From Solidesulfovibrio magneticus RS-1 (GTDB lineage: Bacteria > Desulfobacterota > Desulfovibrionia > Desulfovibrionales > Desulfovibrionaceae), in the NCBI RefSeq assembly GCF_000010665.1, contig NC_012796.1:558001-622000 (forward strand): DNA of 64,000 nucleotides, read 5' to 3'. The notes under the pieces were generated by a model. It was not told where the DNA came from, made no database searches, and was given only the letters and a program-made list of their open reading frames with translations. Positions 24,882-34,121 of the stretch are shown here, one piece after another (the first letter of the stretch is position 1; each line of letters starts with the position of its first letter). A program made the position numbers and the translations under genes.

Positions 24882-26264
24882 TCAGCGCGTTTTCCCCCGC
24901 AGAAACGACAGGATGACCCCCAGGCAGGAATAGGCGGCAAAGGCGGTCAGCCCGATGCGCATGCTGGTCAGAAAGGCCGGCAGCGTGTCCGGGCCGATGG
25001 CCGCTTCGCCCATGAGCAGGGCGAAAATGAGCGTCACGCTGGTCATGGACACGGCCATGCCGAGCGTGCGCATGCTGGCCACCATGCCCGAGGCCAGGCC
25101 GAACTGGCGCTTTTGCACGCTGCCCATGATGGCCGTGGAATTGGGCGTGATGAAAAGCCCGAATCCCGTGCCGATGACGGCCAGTTCCAGGCCGAGCAGC
25201 CACAGCGGCGTGTCCTGGCCGATGCCGGCGGCGCAGGCGAGCAGTCCGGCCGAACTGACGAGCATGCCGACGGTGGCCAGCTTGGCCGGAGCGAACCGCT
25301 CGGCCAGCCGGCCGGCCACGGGCGAGGCGATGACCTGCATGACCGGCTGGCACAAAAGCGCCAGCCCGGCCAGACGGGGCGGCAACCCCTTGGCGTATTG
25401 CAGATACAGGCTCATGAGAAAGGTGATGCCAAACGTGGCGGCGTAGTTGCCCAGGGCCGCCAGACAGCTCAGGGTGAAAAACCGGTTTTGGCGTAAAAGC
25501 GACACGTCCAGCAGCGGACAGGGTGTGTTGGCCTGCAGGCGCAGGAAACAGGCCAGCCCGATGAGTCCGCCGCCGATCATGGCCGGTCCCAGAGGCAGCT
25601 CCCGGGCGTGGGCCGCGCCGAGCATGATAAGGCCCACGCTTGCCGCGTAGGCCATAGCACCCGGCCAGTCCATGCCCTCGCCCGAGGCGGCGGCTTTACC
25701 CTGGCGCACCCCGAACAGGCACATGGCCGTGGCGCAAAGCCCCAGGGGCACGGACATGAGAAACACGTAGCGCCAGCCGAAATGGCCGGCGACCCAGCCG
25801 CCGATGACCGGTCCCACGGACAGCCCGGCATAGGTGCAGGCCGAAACCAGCCCGATCTTGCGGCCGCGAATCTCCGGCGGATAGGCCGCCGCCACCATGG
25901 CCAGGGACCCGGACAGCACCATGGCCGCGCCCAGGCCCTGGAAAAACCGCTGCACGAGCACCATCTCCACCGAGCCGGCAAAGCCCAGGGAGCAGGTCAG
26001 CCCGGTGAATAGGGCCAGGCCCGGGAGCAGCACCTTGCGCTGGCCTACGATGTCGCCCAGGCGGCCAAAGGCCAGCATGGCCATGGCCAGGGACACGACA
26101 TAAAGCTGTTCGATAAGCCCCAGCTGCATGGCCGAGGCCCCGAGATCGCGGCCCAGCGACGGCAGGGCCACGCCCACGGCGGTCAGCATGAACGGGGCCA
26201 TGAACTGGGCGATGCAGACGGTGACCAGGGTCAAAACCGGCGCGCCGGCGGCGGGGAAAGGCAT
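24882..26264 (-). CDS. MFS multidrug-type exporter (DHA2, EmrB/QacA-like)
   Basis: A protein of 460 residues. ATG 26264 is preferred over 26282 because AGGGAC precedes it at proper spacing. About 14 membrane helices. Helix 1 and loop read QFMAPFMLTAVGVALPSLGRDLG. MFS motif A is GRLGDIVGQRKVLLPG, and motif C follows as YAGLSVGPVIGGWVAG. It is a proton-driven exporter of unknown substrate. No regulator lies next to it. Convergent with marC. Confidence 0.88.
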   Translation of the reverse strand: MPFPAAGAPVLTLVTVCIAQFMAPFMLTAVGVALPSLGRDLGASAMQLGLIEQLYVVSLAMAMLAFGRLGDIVGQRKVLLPGLALFTGLTCSLGFAGSVEMVLVQRFFQGLGAAMVLSGSLAMVAAAYPPEIRGRKIGLVSACTYAGLSVGPVIGGWVAGHFGWRYVFLMSVPLGLCATAMCLFGVRQGKAAASGEGMDWPGAMAYAASVGLIMLGAAHARELPLGPAMIGGGLIGLACFLRLQANTPCPLLDVSLLRQNRFFTLSCLAALGNYAATFGITFLMSLYLQYAKGLPPRLAGLALLCQPVMQVIASPVAGRLAERFAPAKLATVGMLVSSAGLLACAAGIGQDTPLWLLGLELAVIGTGFGLFITPNSTAIMGSVQKRQFGLASGMVASMRTLGMAVSMTSVTLIFALLMGEAAIGPDTLPAFLTSMRIGLTAFAAYSCLGVILSFLRGKTR

Positions 26265-26544
26265 AACGACGTCCCTATGCATTTTTGGGCGGGTGTGGGC
26301 TTTTCGGCCGGCCCCGTCAAGGCCGGGCCGGCGGGAGGGCCCCTCGTGTCGCGTCCACGATACGTGCCTATGGAGTTGCCGGGGGCAATGGGGTAGCCCA
26401 ATGATTTTTTTTAAAAAAGGCTTTCGTATGTTTTGAGGGCGGGCCGGCCGGCCAATGTGACATTTTGGCGCGCCCCTTGTCAGGCCTGACGCCGCCGGTT
26501 ACGGTTTGCATTCGGCATATAACCAGACCAGCCCCGGGGGAATC
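26265..26544. other. Intergenic region between the MFS and phoU genes
   Basis: 280 bases. It includes an A/T run around 26402-26422 (TTTTTTTT then AAAAAA), weakly like the AAAAACTTTTT tail of the repeat family. I found no clear Pho box. Promoters of the divergent genes should lie here. Confidence 0.35.
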
Positions 26545-27201
26545 GTGGAACGCCTCATCGAAGCCGATTTGCAGCGCCTGAAGACCGAAACCCTGACCGC
26601 CTTCCGCTTGGCCCAGGCGGCCGTGGACACGGCCGTGCGCTCGGTGTTCGAGCGCGACCCGGCCCTGGCCGACGCGGTCATTTCCGGCGACGCCGCCATC
26701 GACGCCCTGGAATGCTCGCTGGACGCCGAGGTGCTGCGGATACTGGCCCTGCACCAGCCCGTGGCCGGCGATCTGCGGGCCATCGTCGGCTGCATGCGCT
26801 GCGCCGGCGACATCGAACGCATCGGCGACCAGGCCGTCAACATCGCCGAGCGCGGGCTTATTCTCATGGAGCTGGCCCCGCAAGCCCCGCCGCCCAAGCT
26901 CGTGGAGCTGGCCGAGGCCACCCGGGACTTCCTGGCCCATACCGCCGACTGCTTCACCAATCTCGACCTGACCATGGCCCGGCGGTTGTGCGAGGAATCC
27001 GACGAGATTCTGGAGCTCAACGTCACCATTCTCAAGGAGATGGCCGAGCTCATGCGCGACGCGGCCCGGCCGGTGGAGCGGGCGGTGCAGGTCTGTTTCA
27101 TCGCCCATGGCTTAAAGCGCGTGTGCGACCAGTGCACCAACATCGCCGAGTCCGTGGTCTTCACCCGCGAAGGGGCTTGCAGCCGCCACCGCTGCGACTG
27201 A
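26545..27201 (+). CDS. phoU: PhoU-like phosphate regulatory protein
   Basis: A protein of 218 residues with a GTG start at 26545 preceded by GGGGGA; an upstream TTG at 26506 has none. It contains two PhoU three-helix repeats. Each has the metal-binding pattern: DAAIDALE, later RCAGDIERIGDQAVNIAE in the first, and DEILELN then HGLKRVCDQCTNIAESVVF in the second. PhoU binds metal ions and links the PstSCAB phosphate transporter to its sensor kinase. No pst or phoRB genes are in the window, but a receiver gene and a receiver-kinase follow directly. Confidence 0.9.
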   Translation: MERLIEADLQRLKTETLTAFRLAQAAVDTAVRSVFERDPALADAVISGDAAIDALECSLDAEVLRILALHQPVAGDLRAIVGCMRCAGDIERIGDQAVNIAERGLILMELAPQAPPPKLVELAEATRDFLAHTADCFTNLDLTMARRLCEESDEILELNVTILKEMAELMRDAARPVERAVQVCFIAHGLKRVCDQCTNIAESVVFTREGACSRHRCD

Positions 27202-27263
27202 TTTTGCGCCAAACGGCTTGGCCGGGCGTGGCTTTTTGGCGGCCGGCGTCGTAGGGTGGCTCC

Positions 27264-27706
27264 ATGACGCCGCAGGAACATGCCGCCGTACGCCTGCCTC
27301 CCGCCATGAGCATCCTCATCGTGGACGACCAGCACCCATGCGCAAGACCATTGCCTTCATCCTGCGCCAGTTGGGACTCAAAAACGTCCAGTTCGCCGAA
27401 GACGGGGACGAGGCCTGGGGCATCATCAACACCGGGCGCATCGATCTGGTGCTGCTCGACTGGAACATGCCCCGCCTGTCCGGGCTGTCGCTTCTGGAGC
27501 GCATCCGCAAAAGCGAGCGCCACGGGCAGTTGCCGGTCATCATGGTGACGGCCGAGGCCCATGCCGACCATGTGGTCACGGCCGCCCAGGCCGGGGTCAC
27601 GGACTACGTGGTCAAACCGTTTTCCCCGGACACCCTGGCCAAAAAGCTCCACGCCGTGTGCGACCGCTGCCCGAGCCTGGTCAGGCTGCGGGCAGGGATA
27701 CGGTAA
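27264..27706 (+). pseudogene. CheY-like receiver gene interrupted by a one-base frameshift
   Basis: The first frame gives the N-terminal strand MSILIVDDQHP (ATG 27306, possible start 27264). At 27336-27340 it leaves frame. The remainder continues one frame over from MRKTIAFILRQLGLKNVQFAEDGDEAWG through VLLDWNMPRLSGLSLLERI, VIMVTAEA and DYVVKPFSPDTL to the stop at 27706. Adding one base in the CACCC run restores a single receiver of about 134 residues with the acidic pair, phosphoacceptor Asp, Thr and Lys all present. Either a real knockout, programmed shift or sequence error. It overlaps the convergent kinase gene by 26 bases. Confidence 0.7.
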
Positions 27707-28790
27707 GGGTCGTTTCGCCCCCGCCCGTTTCCATGACGATGTCTCCGCCGTGGGCCAGGGCCACGCGCCGGGCCGAATAGGCCCCAAGTCCGGTCCCCTT
27801 GGGTTTGCCGGCCGTGACGTACTTCTCGAAAAACCGATCCCGAATGCTCTGCGGCACCTCGCCCTGATTGGCGATGGCGACGCGCACCGTTTCCCCTTCC
27901 CGACGCAGTTCCACCGACACCGTCCCGCCCTGGGGCGAGGCTTCCATGGCGTTGGCCATGAGGTTGGCCAGCATGGAACAGCACAGGAGTGATTCGCCGC
28001 GCACGAGGCAGGCGGCTTCGGGGCTGTCGGGCCGGCCGTCGAGGCTTAGGGTCAGGGCGAGTTCCCGGCGTCTGGCCGTGTCGGCGTGGCTGGCGAAGAG
28101 CTTGCGCAGCATGGGCACTAGATCGACCTCGGCCGGCTCCAGCTGGTACTGGCCACGCTCCATTTTATACAGCGCCGCCGACAGGTTGACCATGCCGAGG
28201 ATGGTGTAGCCGGCGTCCTCGATGAGCGAAAGCATCTCGCGCTGGTCGCTGGTCAGGTTTTCGTCCTCGGCCATGACCTGGGGCAGGCTGACGATGGTGG
28301 TCAGGGGCGTCTTGAGGTCGTGGCGCAGGATGCGCTCCACGTCCTCCTTGAGGCGGGCGTTTTCCAGGGTGACGCGCAGCAGTTCCCGGTCGGCGGCGGC
28401 CAGCCGGTACTGGGCCAGGGCGGCGTCCAGGGAGCGGGCCAGGATGTCGGGCGGGCAGGGCTTGGTCAAAAACCGGAAGATGCGGCCTTCGTTGACGGCG
28501 GCCATGGCCGCGTCGAGGTCGCCGTGGCCGGTGAGCATGAGCGGCACGGCCTCGGGGGCGAGTTCCCGGGCCTTGGCCAAAAAGGCCACGCCGTCCATGC
28601 CGGGCATGCGCAGATCGGAGACGATGACGGCGAACGGGCCGGCCGTTTCCAGCCGGCGCAGGCCTTCTTCCGGCCCGACAGCGGTCTCCATGTCATAACA
28701 GCGGCCGAGGTTGCGGCGCAGGGAATCAAGCACCGCGCCCTCGTCGTCGACAAAGAGGATTTTGGCGCATTGGGGCATGGCTGTATTCAT
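27681..28790 (-). CDS. Receiver-histidine kinase hybrid (REC-HisKA-HATPase)
   Basis: A protein of 369 residues from ATG 28790. The N-terminal receiver (about 10-125) has ILFVDDEGAV, VIVSDLRMPGMDGVAF and FLTKPCPPDIL. A short linker leads to HisKA with ERILRHDLKTPLTTIVSLPQ. The ATPase domain has NLMANAMEASPQGG and GTGLGAYSARRVALAHGG. There is no membrane segment, so it is soluble and driven by phosphorylation of its own receiver or by a partner. Its 3' end overlaps the frameshifted receiver gene by 26 bases in convergent orientation; a functional pairing with that receiver is plausible. Confidence 0.9.
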   Translation of the reverse strand: MNTAMPQCAKILFVDDEGAVLDSLRRNLGRCYDMETAVGPEEGLRRLETAGPFAVIVSDLRMPGMDGVAFLAKARELAPEAVPLMLTGHGDLDAAMAAVNEGRIFRFLTKPCPPDILARSLDAALAQYRLAAADRELLRVTLENARLKEDVERILRHDLKTPLTTIVSLPQVMAEDENLTSDQREMLSLIEDAGYTILGMVNLSAALYKMERGQYQLEPAEVDLVPMLRKLFASHADTARRRELALTLSLDGRPDSPEAACLVRGESLLCCSMLANLMANAMEASPQGGTVSVELRREGETVRVAIANQGEVPQSIRDRFFEKYVTAGKPKGTGLGAYSARRVALAHGGDIVMETGGGETTLTVSLPAA

Positions 28791-28805
28791 ATCGCAAACC
28801 CGGTT

Positions 28806-29420
28806 TCAGGGGAATCGGGCGGCGGCGAAAAAGCCGGCGCAGGCCCAGATGACCACGGCCATGATCCGAAAAACCCGGCGCAGGGCGGCCGGCGAGGCCA
28901 GCCGGCTGGCCAGCCAGGCCCCGAAACGGGCGTAGGCCATCATGCCGCCGAATCCCAGCAGGCACACCGGGCCGGCGGTCAGGGCCAGGGTGGCGGCGTC
29001 AACCGCGCCCGAGGCGGCGAAACGCGGCAGCATGGCGGCCAGAAATCCCCAGGCCTTGGGGTTGCAAGCGGCCACGCCCAGCCCCTGGGCAAAAAGGCCG
29101 GTGAGGCTGGCCCGGGAGGCCTCGGGCAGGGCAAGCCTGGCCGGGGCGCGCCACAGACACAGCCCCAGCCAACCGAGATAGGCCGCGCCGGCCAGGGAGA
29201 TAAGGCGCAGGAGCAGCGGTTCCCGGGCCAGGAAGGCCAGGCCGGCCAGCACGGCCGCCACCTGGGCGAGGGTGGCGCAGACGTTGCCCAGGGCGGCGGC
29301 GGCCACGGGCCGCGCGCCGTGGCGCAGGCCCAGGCTCAGGGCTTGGAGCATGGCCGGGCCGGGGGTGAGCATGCCGGCGGTGAGGGCCAGCAGATAGGCA
29401 GGGTAGGAAAGGGTGTCCAT
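28806..29420 (-). CDS. LysE/RhtB-family amino acid exporter
   Basis: A protein of 204 residues from ATG 29420 with GGAAG before it; a TTG/longer start upstream lacks support. About six helices. Family features are LTAGMLTPGPAMLQALSLGLRHG near the N-terminus and GVAACNPKAWGFLAAMLPRF in the middle. It likely exports amino acids or related amines. It ends the run of minus-strand genes before the trp operon but is transcribed separately (134 bases from trpA's stop). Confidence 0.85.
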   Translation of the reverse strand: MDTLSYPAYLLALTAGMLTPGPAMLQALSLGLRHGARPVAAAALGNVCATLAQVAAVLAGLAFLAREPLLLRLISLAGAAYLGWLGLCLWRAPARLALPEASRASLTGLFAQGLGVAACNPKAWGFLAAMLPRFAASGAVDAATLALTAGPVCLLGFGGMMAYARFGAWLASRLASPAALRRVFRIMAVVIWACAGFFAAARFP

Positions 29421-29554
29421 GGCGGCTTCCCGCGACAGGGGAGCTGCCCGGCCGGGTCGCATGGCCGGCCGGGAGCCTTTGACCGCTTGCCGCGCCGCTT
29501 CCGTCCCATGGACAGGTCGCGGCGGCGGCAGGCGGTCGCCCGTATCAGATGCGG

Positions 29555-30325
29555 TCAGCCGCGCCAGCGGGCCATGAACTCGGCGGCCGTGCCGCCGGCC
29601 TTGATGTGGGCGATGAGCGCCGACCCAAAGACCACGCCGTCCACGAGGTCGCCAAAGGCGTAGAGCTGCTCGGGGGATTTGATGCCGAACCCGAGCGCCA
29701 CCGGGACGTTGAAAATGCGGCGCACGGCGGTCAGGCGTTCCTTGACCTCGGTGGGCAGCGATTCCCGCATGCCGGTGGTGCCCAGCACGGACACGAAGTA
29801 GACGTAGCCCCGGGCGTTTTGGGCGTAGGCGGCCAGCCGCTCCTCGGAGGTGTTGAGCCCCACCAGGGGGATGAGGTCCAGGCCGTGCTTGTCCAGGGCC
29901 TCGCGCAGCGGGCCGGACTCCTCAAGGGGCACGTCCGGGACAATAAAGCCCGACACCCCGGCGTCGGCCGCGTCGGCGGCCAACTGCTCCAGGCCGTACT
30001 GCAAAAACGGGTTGTAGTAGCCCATGAGCACAAGCCCGGCCCGGTACTGGCCCTTGCGCTTGCCCAACTCGTAAAAAAGCCACGACAAACAGGTGCCGTT
30101 GAGCAGGCAATCCAGGCTGGCCTGCTCCACCACCGGCCCATCGGCCACGGGGTCGGAGAAGGGCACGCCGATCTCGATGATGTCGGCCCCGCCGGCGTCC
30201 AGGGCGGCCAGTTCGTCGAAAAAGCGCTCCTTGTCCGGGAAACCGCCGGGCAGGAAGGGGATGAGCGCCTTGCGCCCGGCGGCCAGGGCTTCCATGATGC
30301 GGGTGGTCAGGATGGACTGGCTCAT
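29555..30325 (-). CDS. trpA: Tryptophan synthase alpha subunit
   Basis: A protein of 256 residues; ATG 30325 overlaps the trpB stop (ATGA). Cleaves indole-3-glycerol phosphate to indole and glyceraldehyde-3-phosphate. [20 protein letters not shown] contains catalytic Glu51 and Asp62. [25 protein letters not shown] and [12 protein letters not shown] bind substrate phosphate. Last gene of the supraoperon that begins near 42270. Any longer frame upstream is a shadow of trpB. Confidence 0.97.
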   Translation of the reverse strand: MSQSILTTRIMEALAAGRKALIPFLPGGFPDKERFFDELAALDAGGADIIEIGVPFSDPVADGPVVEQASLDCLLNGTCLSWLFYELGKRKGQYRAGLVLMGYYNPFLQYGLEQLAADAADAGVSGFIVPDVPLEESGPLREALDKHGLDLIPLVGLNTSEERLAAYAQNARGYVYFVSVLGTTGMRESLPTEVKERLTAVRRIFNVPVALGFGIKSPEQLYAFGDLVDGVVFGSALIAHIKAGGTAAEFMARWRG

Positions 30326-31515
30326 TTCGCGCCTCCAAGCTTGGCTTCGTGGGCCTCGATGATGCCGAGGTCCTTGTCGCCGCGTCCCGACAAACAGACG
30401 ACGACTTGGGAACCTTTGGGTATCTCGGCGGCGTGATTGAGGACCCAGGCCACGGCATGGCAGCTCTCCAGGGCCGGGATGATGCCCTCGCGGCGGCACA
30501 GCGCCTCGAAGGCGGCCAGGGCCTGATCGTCCACGGCGATGTCGTAGCGCACCCGGCCGCTGGCCCCGTAGTGGGCGTGCTCCGGGCCGACGCCGGGATA
30601 ATCCAGGCCGGCCGACACGGAATGGGACGGTTCGATCTGGCCTTCGCTGGTTTGCAGCAGCATGGTGCGCATGCCGTGGAGCACCCCGGGCGTGCCAAGG
30701 CTTATGGGCGCGCTGTGGTAGCAGCCCGGCTCGCCCGTGCCGCCGGCCTCGACGCCGATGAGCTTGACCGTTTCGTCGGGCACGAAATGGTGGAACATGC
30801 CGATGGCGTTGGAGCCGCCGCCCACGCAGGCCACCACGTAGTCCGGCAGCCGGCCCATCTTGTCCAGGCACTGGGCGCGGGCTTCCAGGGAAATGACGGC
30901 CTGGAACTCGCGCACGAGCAGGGGAAACGGATGCGGTCCGGCGGCCGTGCCGAAACAGTAATGCGTCGTGGCCTGCTCGGCGATCCAATAGCGCAGGGCC
31001 GCGTTGATGGCGTCCTTGAGGGTCTTGGTGCCGGACTCGATGGGCACGACCTCGGCCCCCAGCAGCTTCATGCGCTTGACGTTGTGCGCCTGGCGCACCA
31101 CGTCCTCGGCTCCCATATAGACGATGCAGTCCAGGCCCAACATGGCGGCGGCCGTGGCCGTGGCCACGCCGTGCTGGCCGGCCCCGGTCTCGGCCAAAAG
31201 CGCCGTCTTGCCCATGTACTTGGTCAAAAGCCCCTGGCCCATGGTGTTGTTGATCTTGTGCGCGCCGGTGTGGTTCAAATCCTCGCGCTTGAGCCACAAA
31301 TCAAAGCCCAGTTCCTTGGACAGGTTGGGACAGCGATACAGCGGCGACGGCCGGCCCACGTAATCGGCCAGCAGCGCATTGAGCTCCTTCTTGAACGGCT
31401 CGCTGGGCACGATGGTGCGCATGGCCTCTTCCAGTTCCAACAGCGGCGGCATGAGCAGCTCCGGCACGAACTGCCCGCCAAAGTCGCCGTAGTAGCCTTT
31501 TTTATGCATGGTCAT
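30322..31515 (-). CDS. trpB: Tryptophan synthase beta subunit
   Basis: A protein of 397 residues. Condenses indole with serine using PLP. Lys87 in [11 protein letters not shown] forms the Schiff base, and [13 protein letters not shown] binds the cofactor phosphate; [14 protein letters not shown] is the substrate region. The start at 31515 is unusual: its GGAGG ribosome site is part of a REP-like unit (head complement at 31525-31536). A 200-base element lies between trpF and trpB, so this is the only large gap in the trp part of the operon. Confidence 0.97.
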   Translation of the reverse strand: MTMHKKGYYGDFGGQFVPELLMPPLLELEEAMRTIVPSEPFKKELNALLADYVGRPSPLYRCPNLSKELGFDLWLKREDLNHTGAHKINNTMGQGLLTKYMGKTALLAETGAGQHGVATATAAAMLGLDCIVYMGAEDVVRQAHNVKRMKLLGAEVVPIESGTKTLKDAINAALRYWIAEQATTHYCFGTAAGPHPFPLLVREFQAVISLEARAQCLDKMGRLPDYVVACVGGGSNAIGMFHHFVPDETVKLIGVEAGGTGEPGCYHSAPISLGTPGVLHGMRTMLLQTSEGQIEPSHSVSAGLDYPGVGPEHAHYGASGRVRYDIAVDDQALAAFEALCRREGIIPALESCHAVAWVLNHAAEIPKGSQVVVCLSGRGDKDLGIIEAHEAKLGGAK

Positions 31516-31524
31516 GAGTAGGAT

Positions 31525-31710
31525 GCCTCCGGCGGCCGGGGAAACCTTTTTTGCAAAAAAGGTTTCCCCGGACCCCTTCCCAAAAACTTTTCATGGGTGG
31601 CGCATGGGTGCGCGCAAATTTCCGACGTCGGCGGCGGTGAACGCCGCACCCCCAAGTGGGGGGTCTGGGGGCCTCAGGCCCCCAGCGGGGCTCGGGGCAG
31701 CGCCCCGATT
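31525..31710. repeat. Composite REP-like element between trpF and trpB (two inward-facing units)
   Basis: The plus-strand unit has head GCCTCCGGCGGC at 31525-31536. Then comes a perfect palindrome at 31536-31571 with arm CCGGGGAAACCTTTTTTG, followed by GGACCCC and an AAAAACTTTT tail to about 31592. The minus-strand unit is at about 31658-31690 (GGGGGTCTGGGGG...CCCCCAG), followed by GGGGCTCGGGGCAGCGCCCCG. The spacer holds a GGCGGCG/CGCCGC hairpin. The element directly precedes trpB and provides its ribosome site. In RNA it could act as a processing or attenuation point. Confidence 0.75.
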
Positions 31711-31716
31711 AAAAAA

Positions 31717-32340
31717 CTACACGCCCTTCACGGACCAAAGGGACCTCCGGACTTTTTGGAGGTCTTTGAGGCCCGGCGAGGATTCCACGCCGGAGTTGAG
31801 GTCCACGCCGTGGGGCTTGGCGATGCGCAGCGCTTCGGCCACGTTGTCCGGCCCCAGGCCCCCGGCCAAAAGCCACGGCATGGGCGGGGCGAGTTCGGCC
31901 AGGGCGCTGAAATCCAGGGATGTGCCGTGGCCGCCGCCCGAGGTGCCGGCGTCAAGCAGCGCGTAGCGGACCGCGCCGTCAAAGGCGGCCATCTCGGCGG
32001 CGAGGCTGCCTATGGTCGGGTGCTTCTGGGGCCAGAAGGCCCGGATGACCCGGTGCGGCCCCACGGCCCGGCAGAACTCCGGGTCCTGGCCGCCGTGGAG
32101 CTGGGCCAGATCGAGTTCTGCCTCGGCCATGATGCTGAGCACTTCTTCGAGGGTTTGCTCCACGAAAACGCCCACGCGTTTGGCCGCGACGCGCGGCAGG
32201 GCCGCCGCCTGGGCCGGGGTCAGGCGGCGCGGGCTTTTGGCGGCGAAGATGAAGCCGAGCAGGTCGGCTCCGGCCTCGGCGCAGCCGACGACGTCTTCGG
32301 CCCGGGTCATGCCGCAGACCTTGGCCAGGGGCGCGCTCAT
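31717..32340 (-). CDS. trpF: Phosphoribosylanthranilate isomerase
   Basis: A protein of 207 residues from ATG 32340, which overlaps the trpC stop (ATGA). Isomerises phosphoribosylanthranilate to the 1-deoxyribulose form. KVCGMTRAEDV holds the catalytic Cys, and GFIFAAKSPRRL, LAQLHGGQD, LLDAG and LLAGGLGPDNV are family signatures; VDLNSGVESSPGLKD ends the barrel. The longer open frame upstream is a shadow of trpC. Confidence 0.96.
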   Translation of the reverse strand: MSAPLAKVCGMTRAEDVVGCAEAGADLLGFIFAAKSPRRLTPAQAAALPRVAAKRVGVFVEQTLEEVLSIMAEAELDLAQLHGGQDPEFCRAVGPHRVIRAFWPQKHPTIGSLAAEMAAFDGAVRYALLDAGTSGGGHGTSLDFSALAELAPPMPWLLAGGLGPDNVAEALRIAKPHGVDLNSGVESSPGLKDLQKVRRSLWSVKGV

Positions 32341-33107
32341 GCCGCGCTCCCGGCCAGCCGGGCCAGGGCCGCGCCGGGGTCGGCCTCGGCCATGATGGAG
32401 GTGCCGACCAGCACGGCGTCGAAGCCGAGGGCCTGCATGGCCTCCACGTCGGCCCGGGTCTTGATGCCGCTGGCGGCGATCCACAGCCGGCCGGGGCGTT
32501 TGTAGGCGGCCAGCCGGGTGGCCACGGCGAAGTCGGTTTTGAGCGTATCCAGGTCGCGGTTGTTGACCTGGATGATGTGCGCGCCGGCGGCTTCGGCGCG
32601 TTCCAGGTCGCGCTCGTCAAAGACCTCGACCACGGCTTCCAGGCCCGCGTCGTAGGTCAGGCGCAGCATTTCGTTTAATTCCACATCGGTGAGCATCCGC
32701 ACGATGAGCAGCAAGGCCGAGGCCTTGGTGGCCGCCGTCTGCACCACCTGCAAGGGATGGAGCAGGAAGTCCTTGCGCAGAAGTGGCAGACCGCAACGGC
32801 TCATGGTTTCGAGGTAGTCCAGGGACCCCTTGAAGTAGGTCTCCTCGGTCAAGACCGAGATGGCGGCGGCTCCCGAGGCGGCGTACATGGCGGCCACGTC
32901 GTGGGGGCCAAGGCCGAGGTTGATGTCGCCCATGGAAGGCGACGCCCGCTTGTACTCGGCGATGACGGCCATGGGAGCCTTGGCGATGAGCGCGTCGGAA
33001 AACGACGGCCGTTTGCCCTTGTAGGGCTCGGGCAGCTGCTGGGCCGCCTCAAGGCCGACCAGTCGGCGCACTTCGGCCGCCTTGGCGGCCCGAAACTTCT
33101 CAAGCAT
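32337..33107 (-). CDS. trpC: Indole-3-glycerol phosphate synthase
   Basis: A protein of 256 residues; its start lies 8 bases inside trpD. Closes the indole ring of the carboxyphenylamino-deoxyribulose phosphate. VIAEYKRASPSMGDI contains the catalytic Lys, followed by VLTEETYFKGSLDYL, LLRKDFLLHPLQV, VVEVFDERDL, QVNNRDLDTLKTD and ASGIKTRADVE. Tightly packed with neighbours and co-translated. Confidence 0.97.
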   Translation of the reverse strand: MLEKFRAAKAAEVRRLVGLEAAQQLPEPYKGKRPSFSDALIAKAPMAVIAEYKRASPSMGDINLGLGPHDVAAMYAASGAAAISVLTEETYFKGSLDYLETMSRCGLPLLRKDFLLHPLQVVQTAATKASALLLIVRMLTDVELNEMLRLTYDAGLEAVVEVFDERDLERAEAAGAHIIQVNNRDLDTLKTDFAVATRLAAYKRPGRLWIAASGIKTRADVEAMQALGFDAVLVGTSIMAEADPGAALARLAGSAA

Positions 33108-34110
33108 GGAACACGTCCTTGAAAAACGCGGCCGCCGCGCCCTGGGCGATGGCGTCCTTGGCCTTGTCCACGCCCTGGCGCAGGGTCAGGCCGTCTTCGA
33201 GCAGATGCAGGGCGCAGCCGAGGTTTAAGGCCACCATGTCGAGCATGGCTTGGGGGCCTTTGCCGGAGAGCACGCCCTGCAGCACGGCCACGGCCTCGTC
33301 GCGGCCCGAGACCACCACGTCGCCGAGTTTGCTTTCGGACACGCCCAGGGTGGCCGGGTCGATGCGCTCCTTTTTGAGCCAGCCGTCTTTCACCCAACAC
33401 ACGTCGGCCGGGCCGAACGGGGTCAGCTCGTCAAAGCCGCCGGCTCCGTGGACGACCACGCCGCGCGACAGGCCGGTGAGCGCCAGCACCTCGGCCATGA
33501 GCGGCACGTGGCGCGAGGTGGGTACGCCGAGAATCTGGTGCGTGGGCCGGGCGGGGTTCAAAAGCGGCCCCATGAGGTTGAACAGCGTGCGCGCGCCGAG
33601 TTCCTTGCGGATGGGGCCGATGCGCTTGAAGGCCGGATGGTAGTTGGGGGCGAAGAGGAACACGAAATTGTGCTTATCCAGTTCGGCGGCCACGGCGTCG
33701 GGTTCGACGACCAGGGGGAAGCCCAGGGATTCCACGGCGTCGGCGCTGCCGCAGGCGCTGGACACGGCGCGGTTGCCGTGTTTGACGACCTTGTGGCCCA
33801 TGGCGGCGAGGTACAGCGCCACGGCGGTGGAGCAGTTAAACGAGCAAGTGTTGTCGCCGCCGGTGCCGCAGGTGTCGATGCGCGGGCCGGTGAGGCCTTC
33901 GACCAGCCGGGCCTGTTCCAGGGCGGTGGTGACGCCGGCGGCGATTTCCACGGCGGCCTCGCCCTTGGTCTTGAGGCCCATGAGGAAGGCGCCCACGCAC
34001 GAGGCGGGCATTTCGCCGGTGTACATGGCCCGGAAGGCGTAAGTGGCGAGATCGGGGGGCAGGTTCTTGCCGATGGCGAGCAGTTCGAGGCATTCAACGT
34101 GTTTTTCCAC
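33100..34110 (-). CDS. trpD: Anthranilate phosphoribosyltransferase
   Basis: A protein of 336 residues with a GTG start at 34110 and GGAG before it. Joins anthranilate to PRPP. DTCGTGGDNTCSFNCSTAVAL is the PRPP-binding loop; KHGNRAVSSACGSADAVESLG, NYHPAFKRIGPIRKELGARTLFNLMGPLLNP and HGAGGFDELT are also conserved. Separate from the glutamine amidotransferase trpG. Between trpG and trpD lies an extra HEPN gene. Confidence 0.97.
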   Translation of the reverse strand: MEKHVECLELLAIGKNLPPDLATYAFRAMYTGEMPASCVGAFLMGLKTKGEAAVEIAAGVTTALEQARLVEGLTGPRIDTCGTGGDNTCSFNCSTAVALYLAAMGHKVVKHGNRAVSSACGSADAVESLGFPLVVEPDAVAAELDKHNFVFLFAPNYHPAFKRIGPIRKELGARTLFNLMGPLLNPARPTHQILGVPTSRHVPLMAEVLALTGLSRGVVVHGAGGFDELTPFGPADVCWVKDGWLKKERIDPATLGVSESKLGDVVVSGRDEAVAVLQGVLSGKGPQAMLDMVALNLGCALHLLEDGLTLRQGVDKAKDAIAQGAAAAFFKDVFHA

Positions 34111-34121
34111 GGTGGGACTCC

